This document shows positions 35,368 to 44,400 of a stretch of DNA of 64,000 nucleotides, piece after piece. The translations under genes were made by a program, and so were the position numbers. Source of the stretch: Mycobacterium paragordonae (GTDB lineage: Bacteria; Actinomycetota; Actinomycetes; Mycobacteriales; Mycobacteriaceae); contig NZ_CP025546.1 in assembly GCF_003614435.1 (NCBI RefSeq), positions 868,001-932,000 on the forward strand, read 5' to 3'. Position 1 is the stretch's first letter, and every line of letters starts with the position of its first letter. The notes under the pieces are model-generated. The model was not told the origin of the DNA, ran no database searches, and saw only the letters and a program-made list of their open reading frames with translations.

Positions 35368-35964
35368 TCAGGGGCGGTAGAGGTAGCGGCGGCGATGGTG
35401 CAGCCGGAAGCCCTGCTGCTCCGCCGCAGTGGTCGAGGCGGTGTCCGGGAGGACCACGTATTCCGGTTCCGCTGCGGCTGTTTCGCGCACCAGCAGCTGT
35501 TCGACGAGCTCGCATTCCAGGTCGGCCGGCGGCGACAGCAGGCGGTCCGGGATCGCCAGTCGCGGTTTGAGGCCGCGCTCGGTGTACCAATCGAAAATCG
35601 TCGGGATGCGCGCGGCGTTGGCCGAAATATCAAGGGGCACAGCTGAATTAGCTGCCAAGGTGGGCCCGTGGGCGCGGAGCAGCCAGCCGTCCAGCCAAAG
35701 TTGTTCGGTGCCTGGTGAGTCCGCGGCGGCCGCGTATTCGAGCCTGCGGATGTCGGCGGTGCGCACCGGTGCGTGGGTCAGGATGCGCAGCGCCGTCACA
35801 TCCGCCGGCGCCACCTCGACCACCACTCCGGACTTCGTCTGCACCCGCACCGTCGGGTCGATGGCCAGCAGGTGGCCCACCGCGTCCGTCAGCGGCGGGA
35901 CTGACCCGGGGGGCCGGCGGTAGCGCAGCGTCACCCGCGTGCCGAGGGCCGGCCACGAGATCAT
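35368..35964 (-). CDS. shortened Rv0428c-type GNAT protein
   Basis: A 198-residue protein whose first 165 residues match the Rv0428c family: an SH3/Sm-like N-terminal domain (GTRVTLRYRRPPGS), then the GNAT entry (WLDGWLLRAHGPTLAANSAVPLD). The family is about 300 residues long. Here the chain passes from EPEYVVLPDT straight to TAAEQQGFRLHHRRRYLYRP, the usual C-terminal end. About 100 residues holding the acetyl-CoA-binding motif are missing in frame. It probably cannot acetylate, though the N-terminal domain could still function. The ATG overlaps the def stop by 1 nt. Confidence 0.8.
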   Translation of the reverse strand: MISWPALGTRVTLRYRRPPGSVPPLTDAVGHLLAIDPTVRVQTKSGVVVEVAPADVTALRILTHAPVRTADIRRLEYAAAADSPGTEQLWLDGWLLRAHGPTLAANSAVPLDISANAARIPTIFDWYTERGLKPRLAIPDRLLSPPADLECELVEQLLVRETAAAEPEYVVLPDTASTTAAEQQGFRLHHRRRYLYRP

Positions 35965-36560
35965 CAGTGACCGAACGGGTCGGGTCCCTCGCCCGGCAAC
36001 CAGGACAGTCCGGGAACGCCCCAGCCGTGCGATTTGATGGCCCGCTTCGCGGCCCGGGCGTGCCGGCCGATCAGACAGTCGACGTAGAGGAATCCGTCCA
36101 GGTGCCCGGTCTCGTGCTGCAGCATGCGGGCGAACAGGCCGGTGCCCTCGATGGAGACCGGCTTCCCCTCGCCGTCCAGTCCGGTGACCCGCGCCCAGTC
36201 GGCACGTCCGGTGGGGAAGGACTCGCCCGGAACCGACAGGCATCCTTCGTCGTCGTCGTGTCCGGCCGACGGCATGGTCTCGGGGATCTCGGAGGTCTCC
36301 AGCACGGGGTTGACGACGACTCCGCGGCGGCGGTTGGTCAGTCCGCGGTCGTCGGAGCAGTCGTAGACGAAGACCCGCAACCCGAAGCCGATCTGGTTGG
36401 CGGCCAGGCCGACGCCGTGGGCGGCGTCCATCGTGTCGTACATGTCCTTGATCAGCGCGGGCAGGTCGGCCGGGAGCGATCCGTCGGCGCCGACCGGGAT
36501 CGGCGTCGTCGGAGTGTGCAGGACGGGATCGCCCACGATGCGGATGGGTACGACGGCCAT
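35964..36560 (-). CDS. def: peptide deformylase
   Basis: Removes the formyl group from nascent proteins. The 198-residue enzyme has all three motifs: [10 protein letters not shown] near residue 50, EGCLSVPG with the metal-binding Cys, and QHETGHLDG with both metal-binding His. A C-terminal extension ([18 protein letters not shown]) is typical for mycobacteria. It starts at the ATG at 36560 after a short leader. The gene heads the def, Rv0428c-like, xthA series on the minus strand. Confidence 0.96.
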   Translation of the reverse strand: MAVVPIRIVGDPVLHTPTTPIPVGADGSLPADLPALIKDMYDTMDAAHGVGLAANQIGFGLRVFVYDCSDDRGLTNRRRGVVVNPVLETSEIPETMPSAGHDDDEGCLSVPGESFPTGRADWARVTGLDGEGKPVSIEGTGLFARMLQHETGHLDGFLYVDCLIGRHARAAKRAIKSHGWGVPGLSWLPGEGPDPFGH

Positions 36561-36926
36561 GGTCGGCTAGCTTAGGGCCCACCGACGGTGCGGCCCGTAA
36601 CGGGCCGAGGTGGGGCACCTCCCCGCTTGCGGGGGAGAGGCGGGCGATTGGGTGGGGCGTGGCGGCCGACGAGTTTGTGCACGGCCCTGCGCGGGCGGGC
36701 GGCAAGTGTGATCAAACCGACGGGGGGCCGGGGCGGCAAGCCGTCTGCCAGGCATCCTGCCGGGCGCGGACGCGGCGTATTCCACAGCAACTCGGCCGAC
36801 TCGCGGGTCCGGTTTCCGGCTCAGCAGATGGCGGCGTGTTTCAATAATCGCCGGAGAATGCCCCCGATCTAGGTCAGGTCATTCGAGTCAATCGAGTTTT
36901 CGCCGGAAGGGTCCAGGGGAAGCGAT
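36561..36926. other. intergenic region with strong hairpins
   Basis: These 366 bases separate def from the divergent Rv0430 homologue. A perfect stem CGGCCCG/CGGGCCG lies at 36591-36607 with a TAA loop. Close by, CTCCCCGC-TT-GCGGGGGAG (36619-36637) forms a second stem with one bulged G. Such G/C stems are common between mycobacterial genes. Open frames exist on both strands, but they mirror each other's composition and look spurious. Promoters for def and Rv0430 must be here; no clear -10 is seen. Confidence 0.6.
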
Positions 36927-37235
36927 ATGGACAGCGCCATGGCGCGGGCAAATCGATCGGGGGACAACGCTGAGATCGCCGATGGGCTGACCCGTCGCGA
37001 ACACGACATCCTGGCCTTCGAACGTCAGTGGTGGAAATTTGCCGGGGTGAAGGAAGACGCGATCAAGGAGCTGTTTTCGATGTCGGCGACGCGTTATTAC
37101 CAAGTGCTCAATGCGCTCGTCGACCGGCCGGAGGCGTTGGCGGCCGATCCGATGCTGGTGAAGCGCCTGCGGCGGCTGCGTGCCAGCCGTCAGAAGGCCC
37201 GCGCCGCACGCCGGCTCGGCTTCGAGGTGACCTGA
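36927..37235 (+). CDS. DUF3263 protein, Rv0430 homologue
   Basis: A 102-residue protein, probably DNA-binding. The core LTRREHDILAFERQWWKFAG followed by AIKELFSMSATRYYQVLNALVDRPEAL looks like a helix-turn-helix of the DUF3263 family. The C-terminus is basic (RLRRLRASRQKARAARRL). Length equals the M. tuberculosis protein. It precedes virR by 26 nt, but virR appears to have its own promoter. Targets are unknown. Confidence 0.9.
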   Translation: MDSAMARANRSGDNAEIADGLTRREHDILAFERQWWKFAGVKEDAIKELFSMSATRYYQVLNALVDRPEALAADPMLVKRLRRLRASRQKARAARRLGFEVT

Positions 37236-37248
37236 GGCGCCCCCGGGC

Positions 37249-37254
37249 TACAGT
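37249..37254 (+). promoter_or_regulatory. putative -10 element (TACAGT) for leaderless virR
   Basis: TACAGT lies seven nt before the virR ATG at 37262, the spacing expected when transcription starts on the A of the start codon. No Shine-Dalgarno sequence is present ahead of the ATG, in agreement. Confidence 0.55.
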
Positions 37255-37261
37255 GGGCTCG

Positions 37262-37735
37262 ATGAACGAGCGCGTACCCGACTCTTCCGGGCTTCCCCTG
37301 CGGGCCATGGTGATGGTGCTGTTGTTCCTGGGCGTCATATTCCTGCTGCTCGGCTGGCAGGCCCTGGACTCCTCGGGCAAGTCCGACGACGATGCGTCGC
37401 CGGTGACCACGGTCTCGGCCCCCGCGACGCCGTCCTCGTCGACCAGCGCCAAGCCGGCCGCGGCGAACGAGGCCGAGGTGCGGGTGTACAACATATCGTC
37501 GAAGGAAGGCATCGCCAAGACCACCGCCGACGAGCTCAAAGCGGCCGGATTCAAGGTGACCGAGGTGACCAACCTGTCGGTAGCCGACGTCACCGCCACC
37601 ACCGTCTATTACGGCGAAGAGGGCGAAAAGGCCACCGCGGACGCGGTGGGCAAGAAGCTGGGAGCGCCGGTGGAAAAGCGGATCTCAGCACTTTCCGACC
37701 AACCGCCCGGCGTCATCGTTTTGGTCATGGGTTGA
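37262..37735 (+). CDS. virR: LytR C-terminal-domain envelope protein VirR (Rv0431 homologue)
   Basis: A 157-residue membrane-anchored protein. A short cytosolic start is followed by one membrane segment (MVMVLLFLGVIFLLLGW, about 17-33), a Ser/Thr/Pro-rich linker, and a LytR_C domain (about 68-157: VRVYNISSKEGIAKTTADEL and PPGVIVLVMG). In M. tuberculosis VirR interacts with LytR-CpsA-Psr proteins and limits membrane vesicle release. A hairpin at 37787-37805 lies downstream. Confidence 0.9.
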   Translation: MNERVPDSSGLPLRAMVMVLLFLGVIFLLLGWQALDSSGKSDDDASPVTTVSAPATPSSSTSAKPAAANEAEVRVYNISSKEGIAKTTADELKAAGFKVTEVTNLSVADVTATTVYYGEEGEKATADAVGKKLGAPVEKRISALSDQPPGVIVLVMG

Positions 37736-37743
37736 CGCTGTTT

Positions 37744-37819
37744 CCGCATCGTCGTCACGCTGGGGCCCGAATTGCGCGACTCCTCAGCGGGTTGTTTCAA
37801 CCCGCATCGTCGTCACGCT
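37744..37819. repeat. 18-bp direct repeat and hairpin between virR and sodC
   Basis: CCGCATCGTCGTCACGCT occurs at 37744-37761 and again at 37802-37819. Between them a perfect 8-bp stem, GCGGGTTG-TTT-CAACCCGC, runs from 37787 to 37805. The second repeat copy ends 12 bases before the sodC ATG. The stem may end the virR transcript, though no T-run follows; the repeats could be operator half-sites for sodC. Confidence 0.6.
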
Positions 37820-37831
37820 AGGCTCTCGGCT

Positions 37832-38530
37832 ATGCCTAAGCCTGCCGGTCTGAAAGTCGCAGCCGTAACGTTTGTCGCTCTGGTGAGCGCATGCTCGTCG
37901 CCCCAGCACGCCACGTCGACTCCGGGCACCACCCCGTCGGTGTGGACGGGATCTCCGGCGCCGTCGACCTCGGGTCACCAGGAGGCGACGCCGAGTCCGC
38001 AGGCGGGGGCGGCGGCGCAGATGCTGATGACCGTCATCAAGGGTCCCGACGGCAAAGAGATCGCCACCGCGAAGTTCGAGTTCGCCAACGGCTACGCCAC
38101 CGTGACGGTCGCGACGACCGGCACCGGCGCGCTCTCGCCCGGTTTCCACGGCATGCACCTGCACAAGGTGGGCAAGTGTGAGCCCAACTCCGTCGCGCCC
38201 AATGGCGGCGCGCCCGGCGACTTCCTGTCCGCCGGAGGGCATCTCATGCTGCCCGGCGCCAGCGGCCACGCCAGCGGCGACCTGCCGCCGTTGCAGGTGC
38301 GCAAGGACGGCTCTGGGACGCTGGTGACCACCACGGACGCCTTCACGATGGACGACCTGACCTCGGGCGCCAAGACCGCGATCATCATCCACGCGGGCGC
38401 GGACAACTTCGCCAACATTCCGGCGGACCGCTACAAGCAGAACGACGGGACACCGGGTCCCGACGAGACGACGATGACAACCGGTGACGCCGGCAAGCGG
38501 GTGGCGTGCGGTGTCATTGGATCTGGGTAA
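37832..38530 (+). CDS. sodC: Cu/Zn superoxide dismutase lipoprotein
   Basis: Converts superoxide to peroxide and oxygen at the cell surface. The 232-residue protein has a signal peptide with lipobox LVSAC (Cys21), then a Pro/Ser/Thr linker. The SOD domain carries [11 protein letters not shown] with copper-binding histidines, [33 protein letters not shown] and [10 protein letters not shown]. The last cysteine pairs with the one in VGKC. Like the M. tuberculosis enzyme it is lipid-anchored. It overlaps the following ligase gene by 20 nt. Confidence 0.95.
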   Translation: MPKPAGLKVAAVTFVALVSACSSPQHATSTPGTTPSVWTGSPAPSTSGHQEATPSPQAGAAAQMLMTVIKGPDGKEIATAKFEFANGYATVTVATTGTGALSPGFHGMHLHKVGKCEPNSVAPNGGAPGDFLSAGGHLMLPGASGHASGDLPPLQVRKDGSGTLVTTTDAFTMDDLTSGAKTAIIIHAGADNFANIPADRYKQNDGTPGPDETTMTTGDAGKRVACGVIGSG

Positions 38531-39674
38531 GGGTCCGGGCAGCCTGCCGTCCAGCCGGGCGCGTAGCCACATCGACTTCGCTCGTTCGCCGCGACCAACC
38601 GTCGGCGTGGAGTGGGAGTTCGCCCTCGTCGATGCCGAGACCCGCGACCTGAGCAACGAGGCCACCGCGGTGATCGCCGAAATCGGCGAAAACCCGCGTG
38701 TGCACAAGGAATTGCTGCGCAACACCGTCGAAGTCGTCAGCGGCATCTGCGAGAACGCCGCCGAGGCGATGGCCGACCTGCGCGACACCCTGGGCCCCGC
38801 CCGCCGGATCGTGCGCGACCGCGGCATGGAGTTGTTCTGCGCCGGCACCCATCCCTTTGCGCAGTGGTCCAACCAGAAGCTCACCGACGCGCCGCGGTAC
38901 GCCGAACTGATCAAGCGCACCCAGTGGTGGGGCCGGCAGATGCTGATCTGGGGCGTGCATGTGCATGTCGGGATCTCGTCGGCCAACAAGGTCATGCCCA
39001 TCATGTCGTCGCTGCTCAACCAGTACCCGCACCTGCTGGCGCTGTCGGCGTCGTCGCCGTGGTGGGGCGGCGAGGACACCGGGTATGCGAGCAACCGGTC
39101 GATGATGTTTCAGCAGCTGCCCACCGCCGGGCTGCCGTTCCAGTTCCAGAAGTGGTCGGAGTTCGAGGGCTTCGTCTACGACCAGAAGAAGACCGGCATC
39201 ATCGACCACGTCGACGAAGTCCGTTGGGACGTAAGGCCTTCCCCCCATCTGGGCACGCTCGAGGTGCGGATCTGCGACGGGGTGTCCAATCTGCGGGAGC
39301 TGGGTGCGCTGGTCGCGTTGACGCACTGTCTGATCGTCGACCTGGACCGCCGGCTGGAGGCCGACCAGCCGCTGCCGACCATGCCGCCGTGGCACGTGCA
39401 GGAGAACAAGTGGCGCGCGGCCCGCTATGGGCTGGACGCCGTGATCATCCTGGATGCCGACAGCAACGAGCGGCTGGTCACCGAGGACCTCGACGACGTG
39501 CTGAACCGCTTGGAGCCGATTGCCAAGTCGCTCAAGTGTTCTGACGAACTGGCGGCGGTGGCGGACATCCCGCGCCGGGGCGGGTCCTACCAACGGCAGC
39601 GGCGGGTGGCCGAGGAGCACGACGGCGACCTGCGCTCGGTCGTCGACGCGCTGGTGGCCGAGCTGGATATCTGA
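38511..39674 (+). CDS. carboxylate-amine ligase, YbdK/GCS2 family (Rv0433 homologue)
   Basis: A 387-residue glutamate-cysteine-ligase-like enzyme (GCS2 family) that should form an amide between glutamate and an amine; the natural substrate is not settled. Seen are [13 protein letters not shown] (ATP/metal site), [39 protein letters not shown] and [15 protein letters not shown]. The GTG at 38511 lies inside the sodC 3' end. The M. tuberculosis start corresponds to about residue 10 here, where no start codon exists, so the longer form is taken. Confidence 0.92.
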   Translation: MSLDLGKGPGSLPSSRARSHIDFARSPRPTVGVEWEFALVDAETRDLSNEATAVIAEIGENPRVHKELLRNTVEVVSGICENAAEAMADLRDTLGPARRIVRDRGMELFCAGTHPFAQWSNQKLTDAPRYAELIKRTQWWGRQMLIWGVHVHVGISSANKVMPIMSSLLNQYPHLLALSASSPWWGGEDTGYASNRSMMFQQLPTAGLPFQFQKWSEFEGFVYDQKKTGIIDHVDEVRWDVRPSPHLGTLEVRICDGVSNLRELGALVALTHCLIVDLDRRLEADQPLPTMPPWHVQENKWRAARYGLDAVIILDADSNERLVTEDLDDVLNRLEPIAKSLKCSDELAAVADIPRRGGSYQRQRRVAEEHDGDLRSVVDALVAELDI

Positions 39675-39685
39675 GGCGCGCGGGT

Positions 39686-39774
39686 TCGAGTGTGCTCACA
39701 CCGTCGAGATTCCTTGAACCCAGGGCGAGTATCCCGCTGTGGCTGCACCGTCGAAACGCTAGACGCACACTCGA
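39686..39774. repeat. intergenic element with TCGAGTGTG/CACACTCGA ends
   Basis: Terminal inverted arms TCGAGTGTG (39686-39694) and CACACTCGA (39766-39774) bracket two direct copies of CACCGTCGA (39699-39707 and 39746-39754). The element lies between the GCS2 ligase and the SRPBCC gene and supplies the SRPBCC stop codon (39759-39761). Shared modules with the stem at 6381-6432 suggest a dispersed repeat family. Confidence 0.65.
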
Positions 39775-40145
39775 CTGCCGTCGGCGCGGGCGGCGACGCG
39801 CCGAAGCAGGTGGCGCACCACGATTCGGTGTCCTCCACTGCCGATGACCAGCGCCCGATACAGCTTTCCGTGCAACCCGGGAAATGCCGCGAATGTCAAG
39901 GCGCGCAACCGAACCCCGTCGCCGTCGGGATCCAGCTCGTAGACCAGGCGGTAGGCCGCGAATGGGTGACGGCCCTTGAGTGCCAGTCGGCGCGGCGGCG
40001 TGGCTTCCTCGAGGGTGAAGCCCAGCGGAACCGTACTCGGGTCGGCGGGGTCGCGACACGTCTTGGCCAGCAGTGCCGCCCAGACTTGCTCCGGTGTGGC
40101 GTGGATCGCGATAGCATGCCCATCGATATAGGGTAATCGTTCCAT
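39759..40145 (-). CDS. SRPBCC-fold protein
   Basis: A 128-residue protein with the START/SRPBCC pattern: YIDGHAIAIHATPEQVWAALL at the start, a middle strand set (FTLEEATPPRRLALKGRHPFAAYRLVYEL) and a C-terminal helix (GSGGHRIVVRHLLRRVAARA). Such proteins bind hydrophobic ligands, so a role in lipid or aromatic turnover is possible. It is divergent from a TetR gene 21 nt away, which probably controls it. The last codons lie inside an intergenic repeat, so the C-terminus may have been altered by the repeat. Confidence 0.8.
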   Translation of the reverse strand: MERLPYIDGHAIAIHATPEQVWAALLAKTCRDPADPSTVPLGFTLEEATPPRRLALKGRHPFAAYRLVYELDPDGDGVRLRALTFAAFPGLHGKLYRALVIGSGGHRIVVRHLLRRVAARADGSRVCV

Positions 40146-40166
40146 ATAGAAGGACCATACTAGATC
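40146..40166. promoter_or_regulatory. shared promoter/operator of the SRPBCC and TetR pair
   Basis: Only 21 bases separate the two divergent start codons. CCATATAG (40143-40150) and CCATACTAG (40155-40163) form an imperfect direct repeat. CATACT at 40156-40161 could be the -10 for a leaderless TetR transcript starting at the GTG at 40167. A TetR dimer bound here would block both genes. Confidence 0.45.
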
Positions 40167-40784
40167 GTGGCACCTCCGCGGAAGCATGAAACCGATGTGA
40201 TTCTGGATGCAACCCGGGCGCTGGTGCTCACGGCCGGCCCGCGGGCGGCCAGCGTCGCGGCGATAGCCAAGGCCAGCGGCGCCCCGGCCGGCACGCTGTA
40301 TCACCGCTTCGGGAACCGGGACGGCGTGGTGATCGCCGCCTGGCTGCGCGCCTTGGACCGGTTCCAGCAGCGCGCGCTGGCGGCCACCGGCAGTACCCCG
40401 GTCGCCCATGCCGCGGCAATGGCCGTCGCGGCCGTCGGCTTTGCCCGCGAGCTTCCCGACGACGCCCGGCTGTTGCTGACCATTCGGCCTGCGGACCTGG
40501 TCGACAGCCAATCCGACACCGACTTCACGGAGACGCTGGCCGCGATGAACGCGCCGCTGACGCAGCGGATGCGCGAGTTGACGCTGCAGCTCTACGGCAC
40601 CGCCGAACCGCGGGCACTCGACGCCGTGTACCGCGCCGTTACGGATCTGCCGTACGCCGTCGTGCGGCGCCACGCCCACGACGATCCGTTACCGGGCTGG
40701 CTGGAGGCCGATGTCTCGGCTGCCGTGCGGGCGCTGCTGCATAGTTATGGGGAGAAAGGGGACGAGGCGGATGGAATCAATTGA
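40167..40784 (+). CDS. TetR family transcriptional regulator
   Basis: A 205-residue repressor-type regulator. The N-terminal HTH (about 8-55) contains AASVAAIAKASGAPAGTLYHRF, followed by a helical ligand domain. The GTG start at 40167 has no Shine-Dalgarno sequence and a -10 five nt away, so a leaderless transcript is likely. It is divergent from an SRPBCC gene, the probable target. Its 3' end overlaps the start of the Lon-N gene by 14 nt. The pair is an insertion between Rv0433 and Rv0434 homologues. Confidence 0.88.
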   Translation: MAPPRKHETDVILDATRALVLTAGPRAASVAAIAKASGAPAGTLYHRFGNRDGVVIAAWLRALDRFQQRALAATGSTPVAHAAAMAVAAVGFARELPDDARLLLTIRPADLVDSQSDTDFTETLAAMNAPLTQRMRELTLQLYGTAEPRALDAVYRAVTDLPYAVVRRHAHDDPLPGWLEADVSAAVRALLHSYGEKGDEADGIN

Positions 40785-41409
40785 CGTGGCGATGTTTCCA
40801 CTCGAATCGGCGCTGCTGCCGGATGAGGATCTGCCGCTGCGCATCTTCGAACCGCGCTACACCGCGCTCGTGCGGGATTGCCTGGACAGCCCCGACCCCC
40901 GCTTCGGCGTGGTGCTCATCTCCCGTGGCCGCGAGGTCGGCGGCGGTGACGCGCGCTCTGACGTCGGGACCCTGGCGACGATCGAAGACTACGTGGACGC
41001 CGGCGGGGGGCGGTACGTGTTGCAGTGCCGGATGGGCGATCGCATCAAGGTGCTGCAGTGGCTGCCCGACGACCCCTACCCGCGGGCCCGGGTGCAGGTG
41101 TGGCCCGACGAGCCGGGACCGCCGGTGACTGCCGCTGCGTTCCTCGACGCCGAGGACCGGGTCTGGGCGCTGTTCGAGCGGATCGCCGAGGTGCAGGACG
41201 CCGAACTGCCCAGTCGCGACCTGGTGTTCGACTACGAAGAAGGCGCCGACCTGTCAAAGCTGTTGTACGCGTTGGCATCTCGGGTCCCGATGGGGCCGGC
41301 CGACCGTTACGCCGTGCTGTCGGCGCCGTCCGCCGCGGATCGGTTGGCCGCGTTGCTCGATGCGGTGGACTCGGTTGCCGCGGTGGTGGAGTTTCAGTTG
41401 TCGGAGTGA
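40771..41409 (+). CDS. Lon N-terminal-domain protein, Rv0434 homologue
   Basis: A 212-residue protein that consists of the substrate-binding LON N-domain alone, with no ATPase or protease part. It shows AMFPLESALLPDEDLPLRIF, EPRYTALVRDCL, FGVVLISRGREVGGGD and a helical C-terminal half with LLYALASRVPMGPADRYAVL. The function of these stand-alone domains is unknown; they may bind peptides. The ATG at 40771 lies within the TetR 3' end and follows a purine-rich stretch. Confidence 0.9.
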   Translation: MESIDVAMFPLESALLPDEDLPLRIFEPRYTALVRDCLDSPDPRFGVVLISRGREVGGGDARSDVGTLATIEDYVDAGGGRYVLQCRMGDRIKVLQWLPDDPYPRARVQVWPDEPGPPVTAAAFLDAEDRVWALFERIAEVQDAELPSRDLVFDYEEGADLSKLLYALASRVPMGPADRYAVLSAPSAADRLAALLDAVDSVAAVVEFQLSE

Positions 41410-41426
41410 CCTGGCGGGCCTGGCCG

Positions 41427-44400
41427 TCACGGCTTCCAGAAGTCGTTCATGGGGATGGCGTACTTGTCGTTGAAGGTCAGCGTGGTCAGCGGAGTTCCCG
41501 CGGTGGGACTCAAGGCGTACTCGAGTGTCGACATCAGGCTGTAGTGGTCGTAGCGGGTGTTGGTCACAAAGTGACCGGCCTGCATGCCGCCGAACGTCAC
41601 CGCGCCATCGTTCGGGATGACGATGGTGTTGATCAGGTTGCCTTGGTTGCCGATGCCCAGAGACAGGTTGTTGTAGTCCTCGTCGAACGTGATGATGATC
41701 GCGTCTTTCTGGCCCGCGGTGTTCCATGACGGCGAGTTCTGGATCGTCGAGATGGTCTGCTGCAGGAACTGGTCTCCGGCGGCGACGTTGTACTGGTGGT
41801 TGGTGAGCTGGCTGGCCAACCAATTCGCCGCACCGCCCGGGAAATCGACCGGACCTTCCATGTTGTAGGAGCCATCGGCGGCGATCCAGGAGAATCTCGG
41901 AGTGGTCCCGGTGGTCTGCAGGTCGATGCTCAGCTGGGTGAGGGGTTGCAGATGCGTCTGCAGGTAGGTGGGGGTGTTGTTGTAGACGGAGGTGAACTGG
42001 GCGAAGGGTAGAGCGTCGACGGCGTAATCCCCGGAGGACACGATGGCACCCGGATACGGCATTCCCTGCGCATAGCCCACCCAGCTGATGCCGGCGGTGT
42101 CCATGGCCTGCATGAGGTTCGGCGCATTGATGGAGGGCGAGGCGGGGTTGTAGATCAGGCCGAAGTCCGATCCGCCCATAATCCGGAAGTAGTTCGGGTC
42201 GCTTGGGTGGCCCAGCGCGTAGTAGTTGTTCGCGTAGCCGTAGGTATTGATCAGGCTGTTGAGGTACGGGGCGTTCACGCTGCCCAGGATGTCGGCCGCG
42301 CCCTTGTTCTCCATATAGATCAAGAAGACGTGGTCGAGCTGTTTCACATTTGACGCCGGGACAGTGAGTGCCGGCGCGGTCAGGGTGGGGTCGCCGACGG
42401 TGAACGACAGGTTGTCGGCGAAGGAGCCGTTGTAATTGCCCAGGATCGGGTTGCGGTCGGTAAAGGTTGCCGTGACGACCGCGGAGGTGGTGCCGACGGG
42501 GATGGTGCCGGAGATGTCGCGGGCTTGGAATCCCGTCATTCCCAGGCGGTCGATCGTCGACACCGGCCCGATCGAGCCGGTACCCAGAGTGGCGCCACTG
42601 GCGTTGAGGAAGGTGACCTGGACAGCGGTCGAGGACGGGTCGAGTAGGTAGCCGCCAAGTAGTCCGCTCAGCGTGTAAGGGACGGTGCCGGTGTTGATGT
42701 TGGCGGTTGCGGCGGCCAGATTGACGGTCTGGCTGATCGACGACGTGGCCACTGGACCGCCGCCGGCGAAGTTGTTTCCCGCGCCTGGGGCAGGGTTGCC
42801 GGGGAAGCCCAAGCCGAGGAAGTTCGGCACCGTCGGGAACGGAGTCGAGGTCGGCGAGGGATACGTGAGCGGCGTGCCGTAGGGGACGATGGTCGGGGTA
42901 CCGGTGACCGTCCAGCCCGGGATGGTCACCGAGCTGAAGCCCGTCGTGGAGGGGCTGGCGAACTCGAAGCTGCCGTTGACCAGCAGGTTGGGGCTCATGG
43001 GCAGGCCTGGGATGCCGTTGTGTCCGGCCAGCCAGCCGCCGGTGCCGACGGTGCCGGGCAAGCCGAGCAGGTTGACCGAGGTGGAGTAGCCGCCGTTGCC
43101 GCCGTTGCCGCCGTTGCCGATCAGCACCGAGCTGCCGCCGATACCGCCGTGGCCGCCGGCTTTGCCGGCGGCGGCTTCTGCACCGGAGCCGCCGGAGCCA
43201 CCGTTGCCCAGGAATGAACCGCCGACCCCGCCGTGGCCGCCGGCCCCACCCGGGCCTGCGGCGGCGTATCCGCCGGTTCCCCCGGCCCCGCCGCCTCCGA
43301 TCAGGCCCGCAGCGCCGCCGAGCCCGCCCGCACCGCCGGACCCGCCGGCGGACCCGCCGACGCCACCCGCGCCGCCGGAACCCAACGCGCCGGCCAGGCC
43401 GCCGGTGCCGCCGACGCCGCCGGCGCCGGTCTGGCTGGATCCGCCGGCGCCGCCGGAGCCGCCGGTGCCGGCGAACTGGCCGCCCGTCCCGCCTTGTCCG
43501 CCGACCCCACCGGCGCCGGTGAGGCCCACACCGCCGTCACCGCCGACGCCCCCGGCACCGATCAGCGAGCCGCCGATGGTGCCGGCTCCGCCGCCGAATA
43601 TCGAACCGCTGATGCCGGATGCCCCGCCGAGGCCGCCGACACCGCCGATATCCCCGGCTCCGCCGACCCCGCCGCCCCCGCCGACGGCGCCGACCAGTCC
43701 GCTCAGGGCTCCACTGGCGCCGCCGGCGCCGCCGCCTCCGCCGCGCAGACCAGCGGTGGTCGCACCGGCCATGCCGCCGGTGCCGCCGCCCCCACCCGCG
43801 CCGAAGATCCCGCCGGTTCCGCCGGCCCCGCCGCCGCCGCCGTTGGCGTTGACCCCTGCGGGCGCACCGACCCCGCCGGCGCCGCCGCCGCCGCCGTTGC
43901 CGAAGAACAGACCGCCGTTGCCGCCCTGGCCGCCGGCGCGCCCGACACCGGCCGCGCCGAACCCGCCGGCACCCCCAGTGCCGCCGCTGCCCAACAATCC
44001 CGCGGCCCCGCCAGGCCCACCAGGTATGCCGTTGGCACCGGACCCACCGGCCCCGCCGTCGCCGAGCAGCCACCCGCCCGGACCGCCCGCGGCGCCACTG
44101 CCGGCCGCGCCCGGAGCGCCGTTACCGATCAGCGGGCGCCCGGTCAGCAACACGCTGGGCGCGTTGATCACGTTCAGCGCCGCTGCCGGCAGCAACACCC
44201 CATTGGCGCCGGTCACGCCGTTGGCACCCGCCGGGGCGCCGAGTCCGCCGACCCCACCGGTTCCGCCCAACCCCAGCAATGCGGCCTTGCCGCCGGCCCC
44301 GCCGGCTCCGCCGGCAGCCAGAGGAGAGCCCTGGGCGCCGGCCCCGCCGGCCCCGCCGCTGCCCACCAGCAGCGCCCCGGCGCCGCCGTTGCCGCCGGCC

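Noticed and set aside
36567..36872. Short open frames on both strands between def and the Rv0430 homologue
   Set aside because: They overlap each other and G/C hairpins, with no ribosome site or recognisable residues.
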